This document shows, piece after piece, positions 42,985-51,641 of a DNA stretch of 64,000 bases. The stretch is from positions 80,173-144,172 of the forward strand of contig NZ_JACIFV010000017.1 of the NCBI RefSeq assembly GCF_014197535.1. The letters run 5' to 3'. The notes under the pieces were generated by a model. The model ran no database searches. It worked only from the letters and a program-made list of their open reading frames with translations, and was not told the origin of the DNA. Position 1 is the stretch's first letter. Each line of letters begins with the position of its first letter. The DNA is from Rhizobium aethiopicum (GTDB lineage Bacteria; Pseudomonadota; Alphaproteobacteria; Rhizobiales; Rhizobiaceae). A program made the translations under genes and the position numbers.

Positions 42985-43713
42985 ATGACTAAATCACTCG
43001 AAGGAAAGATCGCTGCGGTAACCGGCGCAGCTTCCGGTATCGGGCTGGCGACGACCCGTGCCCTGGTCGATGCCGGCGCCAAGGTCGTGATGGTCGACTA
43101 CAACAGACAGGCGCTGGAAACCTACGCTGCCGAGTTCGGCGACGCCGTAGTCATGCAGGTCACCGATCTTCTGGACGCCGCAAGTTGTGCGGCCATGGTG
43201 CCGGAAATCCTGGCAAAGGTCGATCACCTCGACATCCTGCACTGCAATGCAGGGTCCTACATTGGCGGGGATCTTATCGATACCGACACCGCGATAATCG
43301 ATCGGATGCTGAATCTCAACGTGAACGCCGTCATGAAGAACGTCCACGACATCGCTCCGCATATGATCGAGCGCGGGACCGGGGACATTTTGGTCACTTG
43401 CTCCGTAGCCGGCCATGCGCCGATCCAGTGGGAGCCGGTCTATTCCAGCTCCAAATGGGCGATTACCAGTTTCGTCCAGATCATGCGCCGGCAGTTGAAA
43501 AACCACGGCATCAGGGTCGGCCAGGTCTCGCCCGGCCCGGTCGTTTCCGCTCTGCTTGCCGATTGGCCCGCGGAAAACCTTGAAAAGGCAAAAGCCAATG
43601 GAAGTCTGATCGAGCCCTCAGAGGTCTCCGATGCCATCATCTTCATGCTGACCCGCCCGCGAAACGTCACGATCCGGGACATGATTGTCTTGCCGACAAA
43701 TTTCGACGTGTAG
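42985..43713 (+). CDS. short-chain dehydrogenase, ribitol 2-dehydrogenase-like
   Basis: 242 residues. TGAASGIG, HCNAGSYIGGDLIDTD, WEPVYSSSKWAITSFV (Tyr-x-x-x-Lys) and the C-terminal GPVVSALLADWPAENLEKAKANGSLIEPSEVSDAIIFMLTRPRNVTIRDMIVLPTNFDV match the Klebsiella ribitol dehydrogenase in detail, including the unusual SLxxPxEVxxxxxFMxTR---VTxRDxxxLP ending. It would oxidise ribitol to D-ribulose with NAD+. Last gene of the pentitol operon, 25 bases after the previous one. Confidence 0.82.
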   Translation: MTKSLEGKIAAVTGAASGIGLATTRALVDAGAKVVMVDYNRQALETYAAEFGDAVVMQVTDLLDAASCAAMVPEILAKVDHLDILHCNAGSYIGGDLIDTDTAIIDRMLNLNVNAVMKNVHDIAPHMIERGTGDILVTCSVAGHAPIQWEPVYSSSKWAITSFVQIMRRQLKNHGIRVGQVSPGPVVSALLADWPAENLEKAKANGSLIEPSEVSDAIIFMLTRPRNVTIRDMIVLPTNFDV

Positions 43714-43894
43714 GTATAGCCGCAGTGTTTTCCTCCGCTGGCGTCGTCTTGCTCTCGACTACCTCAGTGATCTCCACCCGGCTCTTCAGGGCGTGTCTCG
43801 TCAACGGCGTGAACAATCCAGCGAAAAGGATTCTTGTGACCCTAATCAGAACGTCGAGCGCAAGGCCGACGGAATTAGCTGGGACACCTCAAAT

Positions 43895-44242
43895 CTAAAA
43901 GCCGGCCGTCTCGCGCACCTCGATCGCCCCCATCCGAGCGAGCGGGTCCCGCGCCGCGATCTCCATTACCTCCGCAAGATTCTTCGCTTCGATGAGCAGA
44001 AAGCCACCCAGATGCTCCTTGGTCTCTGCGAAGGGCCCGTCGGTCCAACTTGCCTTGCCGGCCCGAACGCGCAATGTCTTTGCCGTCTTTGGGTCGGCAA
44101 GAGCATTGGAGGCGAGATAGTGGCCTGATCGTCGGAGTTCTTCATTGGAAGCCAAGGACTCCCGGTCGATCTCAGCCCATTCCTCCTTGCTGGCGGCATC
44201 AGCAAGTGTTTGATCGATGTAGAAGAGACAAAGGTAGCGCAT
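43895..44242 (-). CDS. YciI family protein (DGPF domain)
   Basis: 115 residues from the ATG at 44242, with GGAGGAACC upstream. The start MRYLCLFYIDQ and the sequence ASWTDGPFAETKEHLGGFLLIEAKNLAEVMEIAARDPLARMGAIEVRE are the family's hallmark. Related proteins sit next to ECF sigma factors as dehydratase-like or ligand-binding partners, but no sigma gene is next to this one. Function unknown. Convergent with the pentitol operon. Confidence 0.85.
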   Translation of the reverse strand: MRYLCLFYIDQTLADAASKEEWAEIDRESLASNEELRRSGHYLASNALADPKTAKTLRVRAGKASWTDGPFAETKEHLGGFLLIEAKNLAEVMEIAARDPLARMGAIEVRETAGF

Positions 44243-44582
44243 TCGGTTCCTCCATAGTGCTGCCGATACTGGTCGCATTTGGACACCGCGAATCGACAAA
44301 AAAATGCCAGTTACGCTTTCCGGTGAGAGCGGCTTGCTGCTCTGCGTGACCAGTGCCTCATAGTGCCTCTTGTCGCTTCGCTTTCCTTGCTCGCCATTCT
44401 TCTGGGATCTCTATCTCTCCGCTAAGCTAGCGGATAAGAGGTGACCTCCGACCCATCAATCCTAGATGTGAGCTGAAGAAGAGGATACATGAGAACGGCC
44501 GCATTCCGTCTCGCCCGCACTGTCACGCGCCGACGAAGAGAAGAGGGGCGACATGAGGCGGCGCAGCTGAAGGCAAACGCAC
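44243..44582. other. no gene seen between YciI and DUF1127 genes
   Basis: About 340 bases. Frames on both strands are short and rich in Ser/Arg, as expected from non-coding GC-rich DNA. The only structure noted is the YciI upstream region near 44250. I see no RNA gene or clear promoter motif for the flanking genes. Confidence 0.4.
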
Positions 44583-44855
44583 TCATACCGGCGGGTCAGA
44601 CATCGTGGACGGATTCTGGTTCCAGCACTCTGATCGTTTGGGTGGAGAGGCCATTCTCTGATCTTTCCAGTGGAGACTCTGGGGCGCCAAGCCGATGTCA
44701 CGGAGCAGGCGAGAGTTAAACCGCGAGAGTTCGCTCAAGCTTCGGCGGTACCTTCGCTGATGTTTCAGCAGCATCCAAACGGCTTGCAAAGTGCGCACGG
44801 CACTGAAGCGCGGCGACTGTAGTTCGACTTGTTCGGAATACATAGTGGCAGCCAT
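44583..44855 (-). CDS. DUF1127 domain-containing small protein
   Basis: 90 residues from the ATG at 44855, with AAAGGAGAGAAA upstream. The core RRYRRSLSELSRFNSRLLRDIGLAPQSL is the DUF1127 (YjiS-like) signature, an Arg-rich helical motif seen in small RNA-linked or phosphate-related proteins in alphaproteobacteria. The C-terminal 27 residues after the core are atypical and may be eroded. Function in this organism unknown. Confidence 0.75.
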   Translation of the reverse strand: MAATMYSEQVELQSPRFSAVRTLQAVWMLLKHQRRYRRSLSELSRFNSRLLRDIGLAPQSLHWKDQRMASPPKRSECWNQNPSTMSDPPV

Positions 44856-45048
44856 ACTTTTCTCTCCTTTGACTGGCTCACGGCGCTCCGTCTTAATCGA
44901 ACCGGATCGGCCGAAATCGACACGCTGGGTTCAGGAGCTTGATCCGAGCGGTGACAAGACAGTGCGCGGACCAAGGCCGTGGCTTGATGAGCGACACGAT
45001 CTTGAGAGAATGGCGCCGGCCCGCATGATTTCGCGAAGGTGATTTTCT

Positions 45049-45306
45049 TCATGAAGGCAGCGGGCTTAACTTCACACCAAACGATGTTCCGGCAGGCCTG
45101 ACCATCGAGGGCGCTGCGTTAGAAGCACTGACATTGCTGGATTGGCCCATTTGCGTGATGAGCCCTTGCACGTGCTCGAATGGTATGTGTGACGAGCCCA
45201 TCGCGCCGGCCGAGCCCGTGTCATTTTCACGCAGGCCGCCCTGGATCGGGGACCTTGCGGAAAGGGCTTGCCGCACCGATATCCGCCGCGACGGCTTCAC
45301 CAGCAT
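45049..45306 (-). CDS. hypothetical protein, doubtful
   Basis: 85 residues, Ser/Gly-rich, low Arg in the second half (SSNVSASNAAPSMVRPAGTSFG), with codon third positions mostly G or C as in real genes here. There is no good ribosome-binding site, the frame stays open upstream of the ATG, and no family was recognised. It may be the 3' part of a larger broken gene. It lies in the sparse 44.3-46.3 kb stretch. Confidence 0.3.
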   Translation of the reverse strand: MLVKPSRRISVRQALSARSPIQGGLRENDTGSAGAMGSSHIPFEHVQGLITQMGQSSNVSASNAAPSMVRPAGTSFGVKLSPLPS

Positions 45307-45440
45307 TTCCCGTACCGAAGCTATCCGGCGACCTTGCCCCCGGCAAACGGGGCGGTTGTCAAAGGCGGCGCAAAGGTCTACCGGCTGCGCCAGAAAGAAG
45401 GCGCGAGCAAGAAAAGCCTCGTCAAGAAGAAGAAAGAGAC

Positions 45441-45902
45441 ATGATGTCCAACTCGTTTGTGAAATTACCTGCCGAAAACACGAATCGATATTTCGTGCTC
45501 GGCGATCGGATCGAGCGGCGGCTCCGGCTCCGCGGAACCTGGTTCAACATCTTCGACGTCACCGTGCCATCAGGCGGCGGGACGCCTAGACATGCGCATG
45601 CAAGCCCGGAAGTCTTCCGCATTCTCGAGGGCCGCTTGACGATCTGGCGGCTGACCGACAGTGGCCCCGAAGAGATCGAGGCCGGCGCGGGCGACATCGT
45701 CACGATCCCGCCTTTCGTGGTGCACGGCTATGCCAACCGCGGGACCGTTCCGGCGATCTTTTCGGCCGTCGTCGATCGCGACATGGCCGAGTTCATCGAA
45801 ACGGAAGGCACGAGCGAGCCGCTGAAAGCCCCCTCGCCTGAGACCATCGCCCGGATGACGGCCGCCGCCAATGCTTATGGGATCACCATTCTGGCGGCCT
45901 GA
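45441..45902 (+). CDS. cupin domain-containing protein
   Basis: 153 residues from the ATG at 45441; a second ATG follows at 45444. The double-stranded beta-helix signature is clear: GGGTPRHAHASPEVFRILEGRLTIWRL, then EEIEAGAGDIVTIPPFVVHGYAN. The conserved HxH, Glu and second His (VHGY) are the metal ligands. Cupins range from dioxygenases to sugar-binding proteins. It follows an open, Lys-rich in-frame tail with a stop overlapping the start (see findings). Confidence 0.8.
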   Translation: MMSNSFVKLPAENTNRYFVLGDRIERRLRLRGTWFNIFDVTVPSGGGTPRHAHASPEVFRILEGRLTIWRLTDSGPEEIEAGAGDIVTIPPFVVHGYANRGTVPAIFSAVVDRDMAEFIETEGTSEPLKAPSPETIARMTAAANAYGITILAA

Positions 45903-45910
45903 CATTCGAG

Positions 45911-45951
45911 CGCGTGATGCCGGAACGTTCTTGCGTTCTCGGCATCACGCG
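45911..45951 (+). terminator. long hairpin after the cupin gene
   Basis: CGCGTGATGCCG (45911-45922) pairs with CGGCATCACGCG (45940-45951), with an inner GAACG/CGTTC stem. Very stable. It starts eight bases after the cupin stop. The T run begins only 9 bases later (ATTTTCC), so it may be an attenuator or transcript-protecting structure instead of a clean terminator. Confidence 0.55.
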
Positions 45952-46031
45952 TGAACGCGAATTTTCCCAGCCGCAAGGCATGCTTGCCGCCGTTTTTGGA
46001 AACTGTCACATCAAGGCGCTATAAGGAATTC

Positions 46032-46060
46032 GCCCGGCGCCTCTTGCGCCGGGCCTGTTT
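46032..46060 (+). terminator. intrinsic terminator candidate
   Basis: GCCCGGCGC-CTCTT-GCGCCGGGC (46032-46054) is a perfect 9-bp stem followed by CTGTTT. It would stop read-through from the cupin side. Confidence 0.6.
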
Positions 46061-46306
46061 CACCGCCAAAATTGCGCCATGCCTGATAGCGACCCATCCA
46101 GTACACGCTCCGCCCGGTTAAGCCGGAAAGCCGCCGCAGAAGACGCCGGCGCCTGTCGTAGACGGTATGGCGATGTCTGCCTCGCCTCGCACCCAGCCGA
46201 GCGCACAGAAAGCTTTGCCGATGGGTGATGCGCATATATAGCGTCTCTGCGAAAGCTCCGCCGCCTCGCCTTATGCGGCATCAAAACCTCAACGAATAGG
46301 GTCCCT

Positions 46307-47587
46307 GTGTTTCTGGAAATTGGAATTGTGGCGCTTCTCACCATCTTGAATGGTGTGCTCGCAATGTCTGAGCTCGCCGTCGTGTCTTCTCGAACGGCCC
46401 GCCTGAAGTTTCTCTCCGACAATGGGAGCAAAGGTGCAGCTCAAGCCATCAAACTTGCCGAGAACCCCGGTCGCTTTCTCTCCACGGTTCAGATCGGCAT
46501 CACGCTGGTCGGCGTTCTCTCCGGCGCTTTCTCGGGCGCCACGCTCGGCGGCCGCCTGACAGCATGGCTGGAGGCGCAGGGGATGTCATCGACGGCCGCT
46601 GACGCCATGGGCGTCGGTTTCGTCGTCGTGGCGATCACCTATCTTTCCCTGATCGTCGGCGAACTTGTTCCAAAGCAGATCGCATTGCGCGAACCCGAAG
46701 CGGTTGCGGCGAGGGTCGCACCCGCCATGGCGTTGCTCTCAAAAATTGCGCTGCCGCTCGTCTGGCTTCTCAACGCATCGGGAAATCTGATGCTGAAGCT
46801 GCTCGGCCAGACAGGAAAAGCCGGCGACAACGTCTCCGACGAAGAGATCAAGACCGTTCTGGCCGAGGCGCAGTCGGCGGGCGTCATCGAGAGCGAAGAG
46901 TCCGCGATGATCTCTGGCGTCATGCGGCTGGCGGACCGCACCGCCCGGGCGCTGATGACGCCGCGACGGGACGTCGAAATTATTGATATCGACGACAGTC
47001 TCGATGAAATCCGGGCGCAGCTGCACCGGACGAAACGGTCACGATTGCCGGTTCGCAAAGGCAGCTCCGACGAGGTGATCGGCATCCTTCCGGTCAAGGA
47101 TTTCTACGATTCGATGTCCGAACACGGCAGCGCCGACATCAAGGCTCTGACGCAGGACGTCCCGGTCGTTTCGGACCTTGCAACCGCGATCAACGTCATT
47201 GAAGCGATCAGGAAATCGCCTGTTCACATGGTGTTGGTGTTTGACGAATACGGCCATTTCGAAGGGATTGTCTCGTCAGGCGACATTCTGGAAGCGATCA
47301 TGGGCGCGCTGCAGGAGGGACCGATCGACGAGCAGGCCATCGCGCGCCGAGACGATGGTTCCTACCTCGTCTCCGGCTGGACGCCGATCGACGAATTCGC
47401 CGAGTTCCTGAATCTCAAGCTCGAGGACGATCTCGAATATCAGACCGTGGCCGGCCTGGTGCTGGAGGAGCTGAAACATCTGCCGGAATTGGGGGAGAGC
47501 TTCACGAGAGATGGATGGCGCTTCGAGGTCATCGATCTCGACGGCAGGCGCGTGGACAAAATCCTTGTCTCTGAAGTTCGCGACTGA
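46307..47587 (+). CDS. CorC/HlyC family (CNNM, DUF21 plus CBS) membrane protein
   Basis: 426 residues. N-terminal DUF21 region with three or four hydrophobic helices (FLEIGIVALLTILNGVLAMSELAVVSSR---FSGATLGGRLTAWLEAQ---VVVAITYLSLIVGELVPKQIALREP), then two CBS domains (about 200-330; RTKRSRLPVRKG, SPVHMVLVFDEYGHFEGIVS) and a C-terminal CorC_HlyC/FAD-binding-like domain. Relatives take part in Mg/Co efflux. Starts at GTG (46307). Single gene, 74 bases before the methyltransferase. Confidence 0.88.
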   Translation: MFLEIGIVALLTILNGVLAMSELAVVSSRTARLKFLSDNGSKGAAQAIKLAENPGRFLSTVQIGITLVGVLSGAFSGATLGGRLTAWLEAQGMSSTAADAMGVGFVVVAITYLSLIVGELVPKQIALREPEAVAARVAPAMALLSKIALPLVWLLNASGNLMLKLLGQTGKAGDNVSDEEIKTVLAEAQSAGVIESEESAMISGVMRLADRTARALMTPRRDVEIIDIDDSLDEIRAQLHRTKRSRLPVRKGSSDEVIGILPVKDFYDSMSEHGSADIKALTQDVPVVSDLATAINVIEAIRKSPVHMVLVFDEYGHFEGIVSSGDILEAIMGALQEGPIDEQAIARRDDGSYLVSGWTPIDEFAEFLNLKLEDDLEYQTVAGLVLEELKHLPELGESFTRDGWRFEVIDLDGRRVDKILVSEVRD

Positions 47588-47661
47588 GCTCGACGGGCGC
47601 AACATCGGCACGATCCGAATCCGCCACAGGAAGACGTGGCCCGACATCAGGAGGTATCGCC

Positions 47662-48432
47662 ATGGCATGGTCCGCCAGCCAATATGTGAAGTTCGAGGAC
47701 GAGCGCACGCGGCCGGCGCGCGATCTTCTGGCGCAGGTGCCGCTGCAGAGCCTTGGCCGCGCCGTCGACCTCGGCTGCGGCCCGGGCAATTCGACCGAGC
47801 TCATCATCGAGCGTTATGGGGCTGCCGGCGTCTCCGGCCTCGACAGCGACATCAACATGCTGGAGGCGGCCCGCAAGCGGCTTCCCGGCACCGCCTTCGT
47901 CGAGGCGGATCTTGGCAGCTGGCAGCCGACGGAGCCCGCCGATCTGCTCTTTGCCAATGCCGTCTTCCAGTGGCTGCCCGATCATCTCGATATTTTCGAG
48001 CGGCTGATGGACGGGCTTTCCGAAGGCGGCGTTCTTGCCGTGCAGATGCCCGACAATCTCGGCGAACCCTCGCATCTGGCGATGGAAGAGACTGCCCATG
48101 CCGGCCCTTGGAAGGCCGCCTTCGAGGCGAAGAGCGTGCGCCGTCAGCCGCTGGCACCGCCGTCCACCTATTATTCCAGGCTGATTGCCAAGGCGGCGCG
48201 CGTGGATATCTGGCACACCATCTACAATCACCCGATGGCCGATGCGGGGGCGATCGTCGAATGGGTCAAGGGAACCGGGCTGATGCCCTATCTCGCCCAT
48301 GCCGGCGAGAGACATCGCGAGGCTTTTCTCGCCGAATATCTAGAACGGGTGGAAAAGGCCTATCCGAAGCTGTCGGACGGGCGGGTGTTGCTGCGGTTCC
48401 CACGGATTTTCATCGTAGCGGTGAAGAAATGA
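47662..48432 (+). CDS. tam: trans-aconitate 2-methyltransferase
   Basis: 256 residues, close to the E. coli enzyme. MAWSASQYVKFEDERTRPARDLLAQVPL at the start and VDLGCGPGNSTELIIERY (SAM motif I), then ANAVFQWLPDH and QMPDNLGEPSH are specific to Tam. It methylates trans-aconitate, which blocks the TCA cycle, in the cytoplasm. AGGAGGTATCGCC precedes the ATG. Confidence 0.92.
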   Translation: MAWSASQYVKFEDERTRPARDLLAQVPLQSLGRAVDLGCGPGNSTELIIERYGAAGVSGLDSDINMLEAARKRLPGTAFVEADLGSWQPTEPADLLFANAVFQWLPDHLDIFERLMDGLSEGGVLAVQMPDNLGEPSHLAMEETAHAGPWKAAFEAKSVRRQPLAPPSTYYSRLIAKAARVDIWHTIYNHPMADAGAIVEWVKGTGLMPYLAHAGERHREAFLAEYLERVEKAYPKLSDGRVLLRFPRIFIVAVKK

Positions 48433-48533
48433 CCGACTGCGGCCCGATGATGACTTCGCACCAATGGTTTCGAAGCTTGTGTCGATCATTCTGTCGTGGC
48501 CCCGAAACCACTGCACATTTCCGAACGACGTGC

Positions 48534-49556
48534 TTATTTGACGGCGGCCAGTCCGCCAGCCAATAGCGCATCCAGTTGGGCAATCTCCGCTGCGGTGAGG
48601 CTGATCCCTTCGGCTTCCGATTTGATGCGCGCGGCGAAGCGGCGCTGCGACGGAAGCCGCGCGCCTTGTCCCACGATTGTTTCGAAGAGCACTTCGGCGC
48701 GCGCGAACGGATCGCCGGGGCGGCCCCTGGCGAAGGCTTCGGGTGACATCGCAATGATCAGTTCGCCATGGAACGGCGCCAAGGTCGTCGTGCCGAGGTA
48801 GTCTAAGACCTCGGGGCTGGTGAGATCGCCGATCATGATGCCGGCGAGCAGCTCTATCATGGTGGCGATGGCGGACCCCTTGTGGCCGCCAAAAGGCATC
48901 ATTGCGCCTTCGAGCGCGGCAACCGGGTCAGTGGTGGGATTGCCGGCAGCGTCGATCGCCCAACCTTCCGGCAGTTGCTTGCCAGCGCGGCGGTGCAGTT
49001 CGATCTCACCGCGCGCCGCCACCGACGTGGCAAAATCGAACACATAGGGCGGCTGGTCTTTGCGAGGCCAGCCGAAGGCCAATGGATTGGTACCGAGCAG
49101 AGGCTTGCTGCCTCCGGATGGGGCAACCGTCGCATAGCTCGGGCACATCACCAATGCTGCCAGGCCGTGCGCGGTCAGTGCCTCGACCTCGGGCCACAGG
49201 GCCGAGAAGTGCGAGCAATCGTTGATGACCATGGCGGCGATGCCAAGCCGTCTGGCGCGTTCCGCCAGGGCGGGTACGCCGAGTTCGAACGCCGCACTGG
49301 CGAAACCGCCCTGTGCGTCGACCCTGACGATGGCGCTGCCGTCATCCGGCGCAAGGACAGGAGCGGCATTGGGCTTCACCTTGCCCGCCTCTACCGTGCG
49401 CAGCGCCCCCTCGATGCGGTAAATGCCGTGCGAGTTGCAGGCATCGCGCTCCCCGGCCACGATGACATGCGCCAGAGCCGCCGCCTGGATCTTGTTCAAC
49501 CCCGCGCGCACGAAGATGGCAACGACGCGATTTTGCAGGGCTTCGACGCTCATCAT
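48534..49556 (-). CDS. Ldh family oxidoreductase (malate/lactate or ketimine reductase)
   Basis: 340 residues from the ATG at 49556 (MMSVEALQNRVV). An earlier ATG at 49583 would overlap the upstream gene by 16 bases and cannot be ruled out. Family signs: ERDACNSHGIYRIEG, with the catalytic His, MVINDCSHFSALW, LLGTNPLAFGWPRKD and GGHKGSAIATMIELLAG. NAD(P)H-dependent reductases of this family act on 2-oxo acids or cyclic imines such as piperideine-2-carboxylate and pyrroline-2-carboxylate. Last gene of the ABC operon, so a ketimine or oxo-acid formed from the imported compound is a reasonable guess. Confidence 0.8.
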   Translation of the reverse strand: MMSVEALQNRVVAIFVRAGLNKIQAAALAHVIVAGERDACNSHGIYRIEGALRTVEAGKVKPNAAPVLAPDDGSAIVRVDAQGGFASAAFELGVPALAERARRLGIAAMVINDCSHFSALWPEVEALTAHGLAALVMCPSYATVAPSGGSKPLLGTNPLAFGWPRKDQPPYVFDFATSVAARGEIELHRRAGKQLPEGWAIDAAGNPTTDPVAALEGAMMPFGGHKGSAIATMIELLAGIMIGDLTSPEVLDYLGTTTLAPFHGELIIAMSPEAFARGRPGDPFARAEVLFETIVGQGARLPSQRRFAARIKSEAEGISLTAAEIAQLDALLAGGLAAVK

Positions 49557-49567
49557 AACGGCTTCAG

Positions 49568-50767
49568 TCACGCAATTCTCCATCCGAGATCAAGTTCCGC
49601 TTTCGCCCGCCCTGCTTTTGGCCGCCAGTGACACGCTGGCAAGTCTTCGACCGTTCTGCAGCCCAGCTGCGCCATCGTTGCCGTCAGTTCGGCTTTCAGG
49701 ACGTTCATCAGATGATCGCCGCCGCGACGCCCGATGGCGGCGGAAGCAAACAGGAATGGCCGGCCGATCAGGACAAAATCGGCACCGAGCGCCAGCATCC
49801 GGGCGATATCGAGGCCGGAGCGCACGCCTCCGTCTGCGAGCAGCAAGGCCTTGCTGCCAAGTCGTGTGCGGATTTCACCGATGACCTCCGCCGCCGACGG
49901 CGCGGCGTCGAGTTGCCGTCCCCCATGATTGGAGAGGATCAGACCATCGCCGCCCAAGGACATATATTCCTCCGCTTCGTCGGCGCGAAGCACACCCTTG
50001 ACCAGGATCTTGCCTGGCCATGCGTCTCGGATTTTCTTGAAGCGCTCGCGCGTGACGTGACCCGTCATCACCCTGCCGACAAATTCGGCCGCTGCGGCAA
50101 GGCTCGAGCCCTTCGGATAGTAAGGCGAGAGATTGGCGAAGTCGGGAGCGCCGTTTTGCAGAATGCCCATCGCCCATGACGGACGCATCGCCACCTGCAT
50201 GATCGTCGAAAGGTCGTAGACCGGCGGGATGCTCAAACCATTGCGGATGTTGCGCTCGCGCCGGGTGGATGCGGGAATGTCGACAGTCACGACAAGGACG
50301 TCGTAGCCCGCTCTGCGCGCCCGATCCACCATGTCGTCCTCCATGGCGGGATCGTTGGGTGGATAGAACTGGAACCAGCTGTGATCACCGCCTGCAAGGC
50401 GGATCGTCTCAAGCGAGGTGTTGGCGAAAGTGCTGAGGATATAGGGAAGGTTATGCTGCCTGGCAGCCTGTGCCAGCGGCAGCTCGGACCCGGGCCACAG
50501 AAGGCCGGCCAGCCCAAGCGGCGCGACGGCAAATGGCGCGTCGAAACGATGACCGAACAGGCTTGCGCCGATATCGGGCTCGTCGGCGTCGGCCAGGTAG
50601 CCCGGCATCAGCACCACCTCTTCCATGGCCGCCAGATTGCGCCGCACGGAGGCTTCGCGCCCGAGCCCACCGGCGAGATAGTCCCAAGCGAAATACGGCA
50701 TGCGTCTTTGCGCGGCTTTTTCCATGTCGGCGACGCAGGGAAACCGTCGTTCTAGCGCTAGGTCCAT
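49568..50767 (-). CDS. FMN-dependent alpha-hydroxy acid oxidase/dehydrogenase
   Basis: 399 residues. TIM-barrel flavoenzyme: MPYFAWDYLAGGLGRE near the start, FAVAPLGLAGLLWPG, WFQFYPPNDPAMEDDM, the Lys in LVKGVLRADEA, and the active-site LSNHGGRQLDAAPS (catalytic His, Arg). It oxidises a 2-hydroxy acid such as L-lactate, glycolate or mandelate. Located between the permeases and the Ldh-type gene in the operon, which suggests a 2-hydroxy/2-oxo acid step in the same pathway. Confidence 0.88.
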   Translation of the reverse strand: MDLALERRFPCVADMEKAAQRRMPYFAWDYLAGGLGREASVRRNLAAMEEVVLMPGYLADADEPDIGASLFGHRFDAPFAVAPLGLAGLLWPGSELPLAQAARQHNLPYILSTFANTSLETIRLAGGDHSWFQFYPPNDPAMEDDMVDRARRAGYDVLVVTVDIPASTRRERNIRNGLSIPPVYDLSTIMQVAMRPSWAMGILQNGAPDFANLSPYYPKGSSLAAAAEFVGRVMTGHVTRERFKKIRDAWPGKILVKGVLRADEAEEYMSLGGDGLILSNHGGRQLDAAPSAAEVIGEIRTRLGSKALLLADGGVRSGLDIARMLALGADFVLIGRPFLFASAAIGRRGGDHLMNVLKAELTATMAQLGCRTVEDLPACHWRPKAGRAKAELDLGWRIA

Positions 50768-50843
50768 CTCGGGTGCTTCGATCTTCAGGAGGAAAAGACA
50801 GCGTAACGCTCTGGCGTTCCGTGGCGGGGATTGGGTGCCTCGA

Positions 50844-51641
50844 TCAATTTTCGCTTGAGGTCATCGCCCCCAGCAGTTTCGGCAGATCGCCGAAGCGCGC
50901 GACCAGACTGAAGACGATCCCTGCCGTCGCCACGAATAGGATCGCCACCGCCGCCATGGTCGGCGTGTAGCCGTAACGCAGCGAATTGAAGATCTTGATC
51001 GGCAGCGTTTCCAGCGTGAACCCGACCGTCATGTAGGCAACGATGTATTCGTTGAGCGACAGCACAAAGGCAAAAGCGTAGCCCGACACGATGTACGGCG
51101 AAATTAGCGGCAGAACGACGGTTCGGAACACGATGCGGTCATCGCCCCCCAAGGTCGAGGCGGCCTCCACCAGCGAGCGGTCGATCGCCGAAAAGCCGAG
51201 CGAAATGGTCACCAGCGGCAGCGTGACGAAGAAGATGGCGTGGCCGATCACCGCCGTCCAGGGCTGACCGTAGAAACCGGTCGTAGCCCAGAACGTCAGC
51301 AGGCCGAGCGCCGTGATAACCGGCGGCAGGGTAAAGGGCGCCACGCCGAGCAACTGGAAAATATTGGCCCAGGGCGCGTAGCGGCGCCAGAGGAACCAGG
51401 CGAGCGGCAAGGCGATCAGCACCGCCAGCGCCGCCGACGACAGCGCCAGCACAAGTGAGGCGATCAGCGCGTTGCGCCATTCCATGTCAAGAAAGATCTG
51501 ACCGTACCAGCTGAGCGAGAAGCCTTGCGGCGGGAAGGTGAGGCTCTGCCTGGCATTGACCGACACACCGGCGACGACGATCAGCGGCAGAGCGAGAAAC
51601 AGCCCGACCAGCCCGAAAAAGAGGTTGCGGAGAATAGTCAT
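50844..51641 (-). CDS. ABC transporter permease, polyamine/opine type (PotC-like)
   Basis: 265 residues with six hydrophobic helices. EAA loop SLVEAASTLGGDDRIVFRTVVLPLISP matches PotC. Start overlaps the stop of the previous permease by 4 bases (ATGA). Forms the inner-membrane channel with that permease. Confidence 0.9.
   Translation of the reverse strand: MTILRNLFFGLVGLFLALPLIVVAGVSVNARQSLTFPPQGFSLSWYGQIFLDMEWRNALIASLVLALSSAALAVLIALPLAWFLWRRYAPWANIFQLLGVAPFTLPPVITALGLLTFWATTGFYGQPWTAVIGHAIFFVTLPLVTISLGFSAIDRSLVEAASTLGGDDRIVFRTVVLPLISPYIVSGYAFAFVLSLNEYIVAYMTVGFTLETLPIKIFNSLRYGYTPTMAAVAILFVATAGIVFSLVARFGDLPKLLGAMTSSEN

Larger units (their letters stand above)
45903..46306. other. hairpin-rich gap without a convincing gene
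   Basis: 404 bases between the cupin stop and the CorC/HlyC start. It contains the hairpins listed separately at 45911 and 46032. A frame on the minus strand (46011-46235) is Arg-rich without a binding site, and I do not call it. No promoter could be fixed for the downstream gene. Confidence 0.5.

Noticed and set aside
46011..46235. Minus-strand frame of 74 codons
   Set aside because: Arg-rich, lies across the terminator hairpin at 46032, and has no ribosome-binding site.
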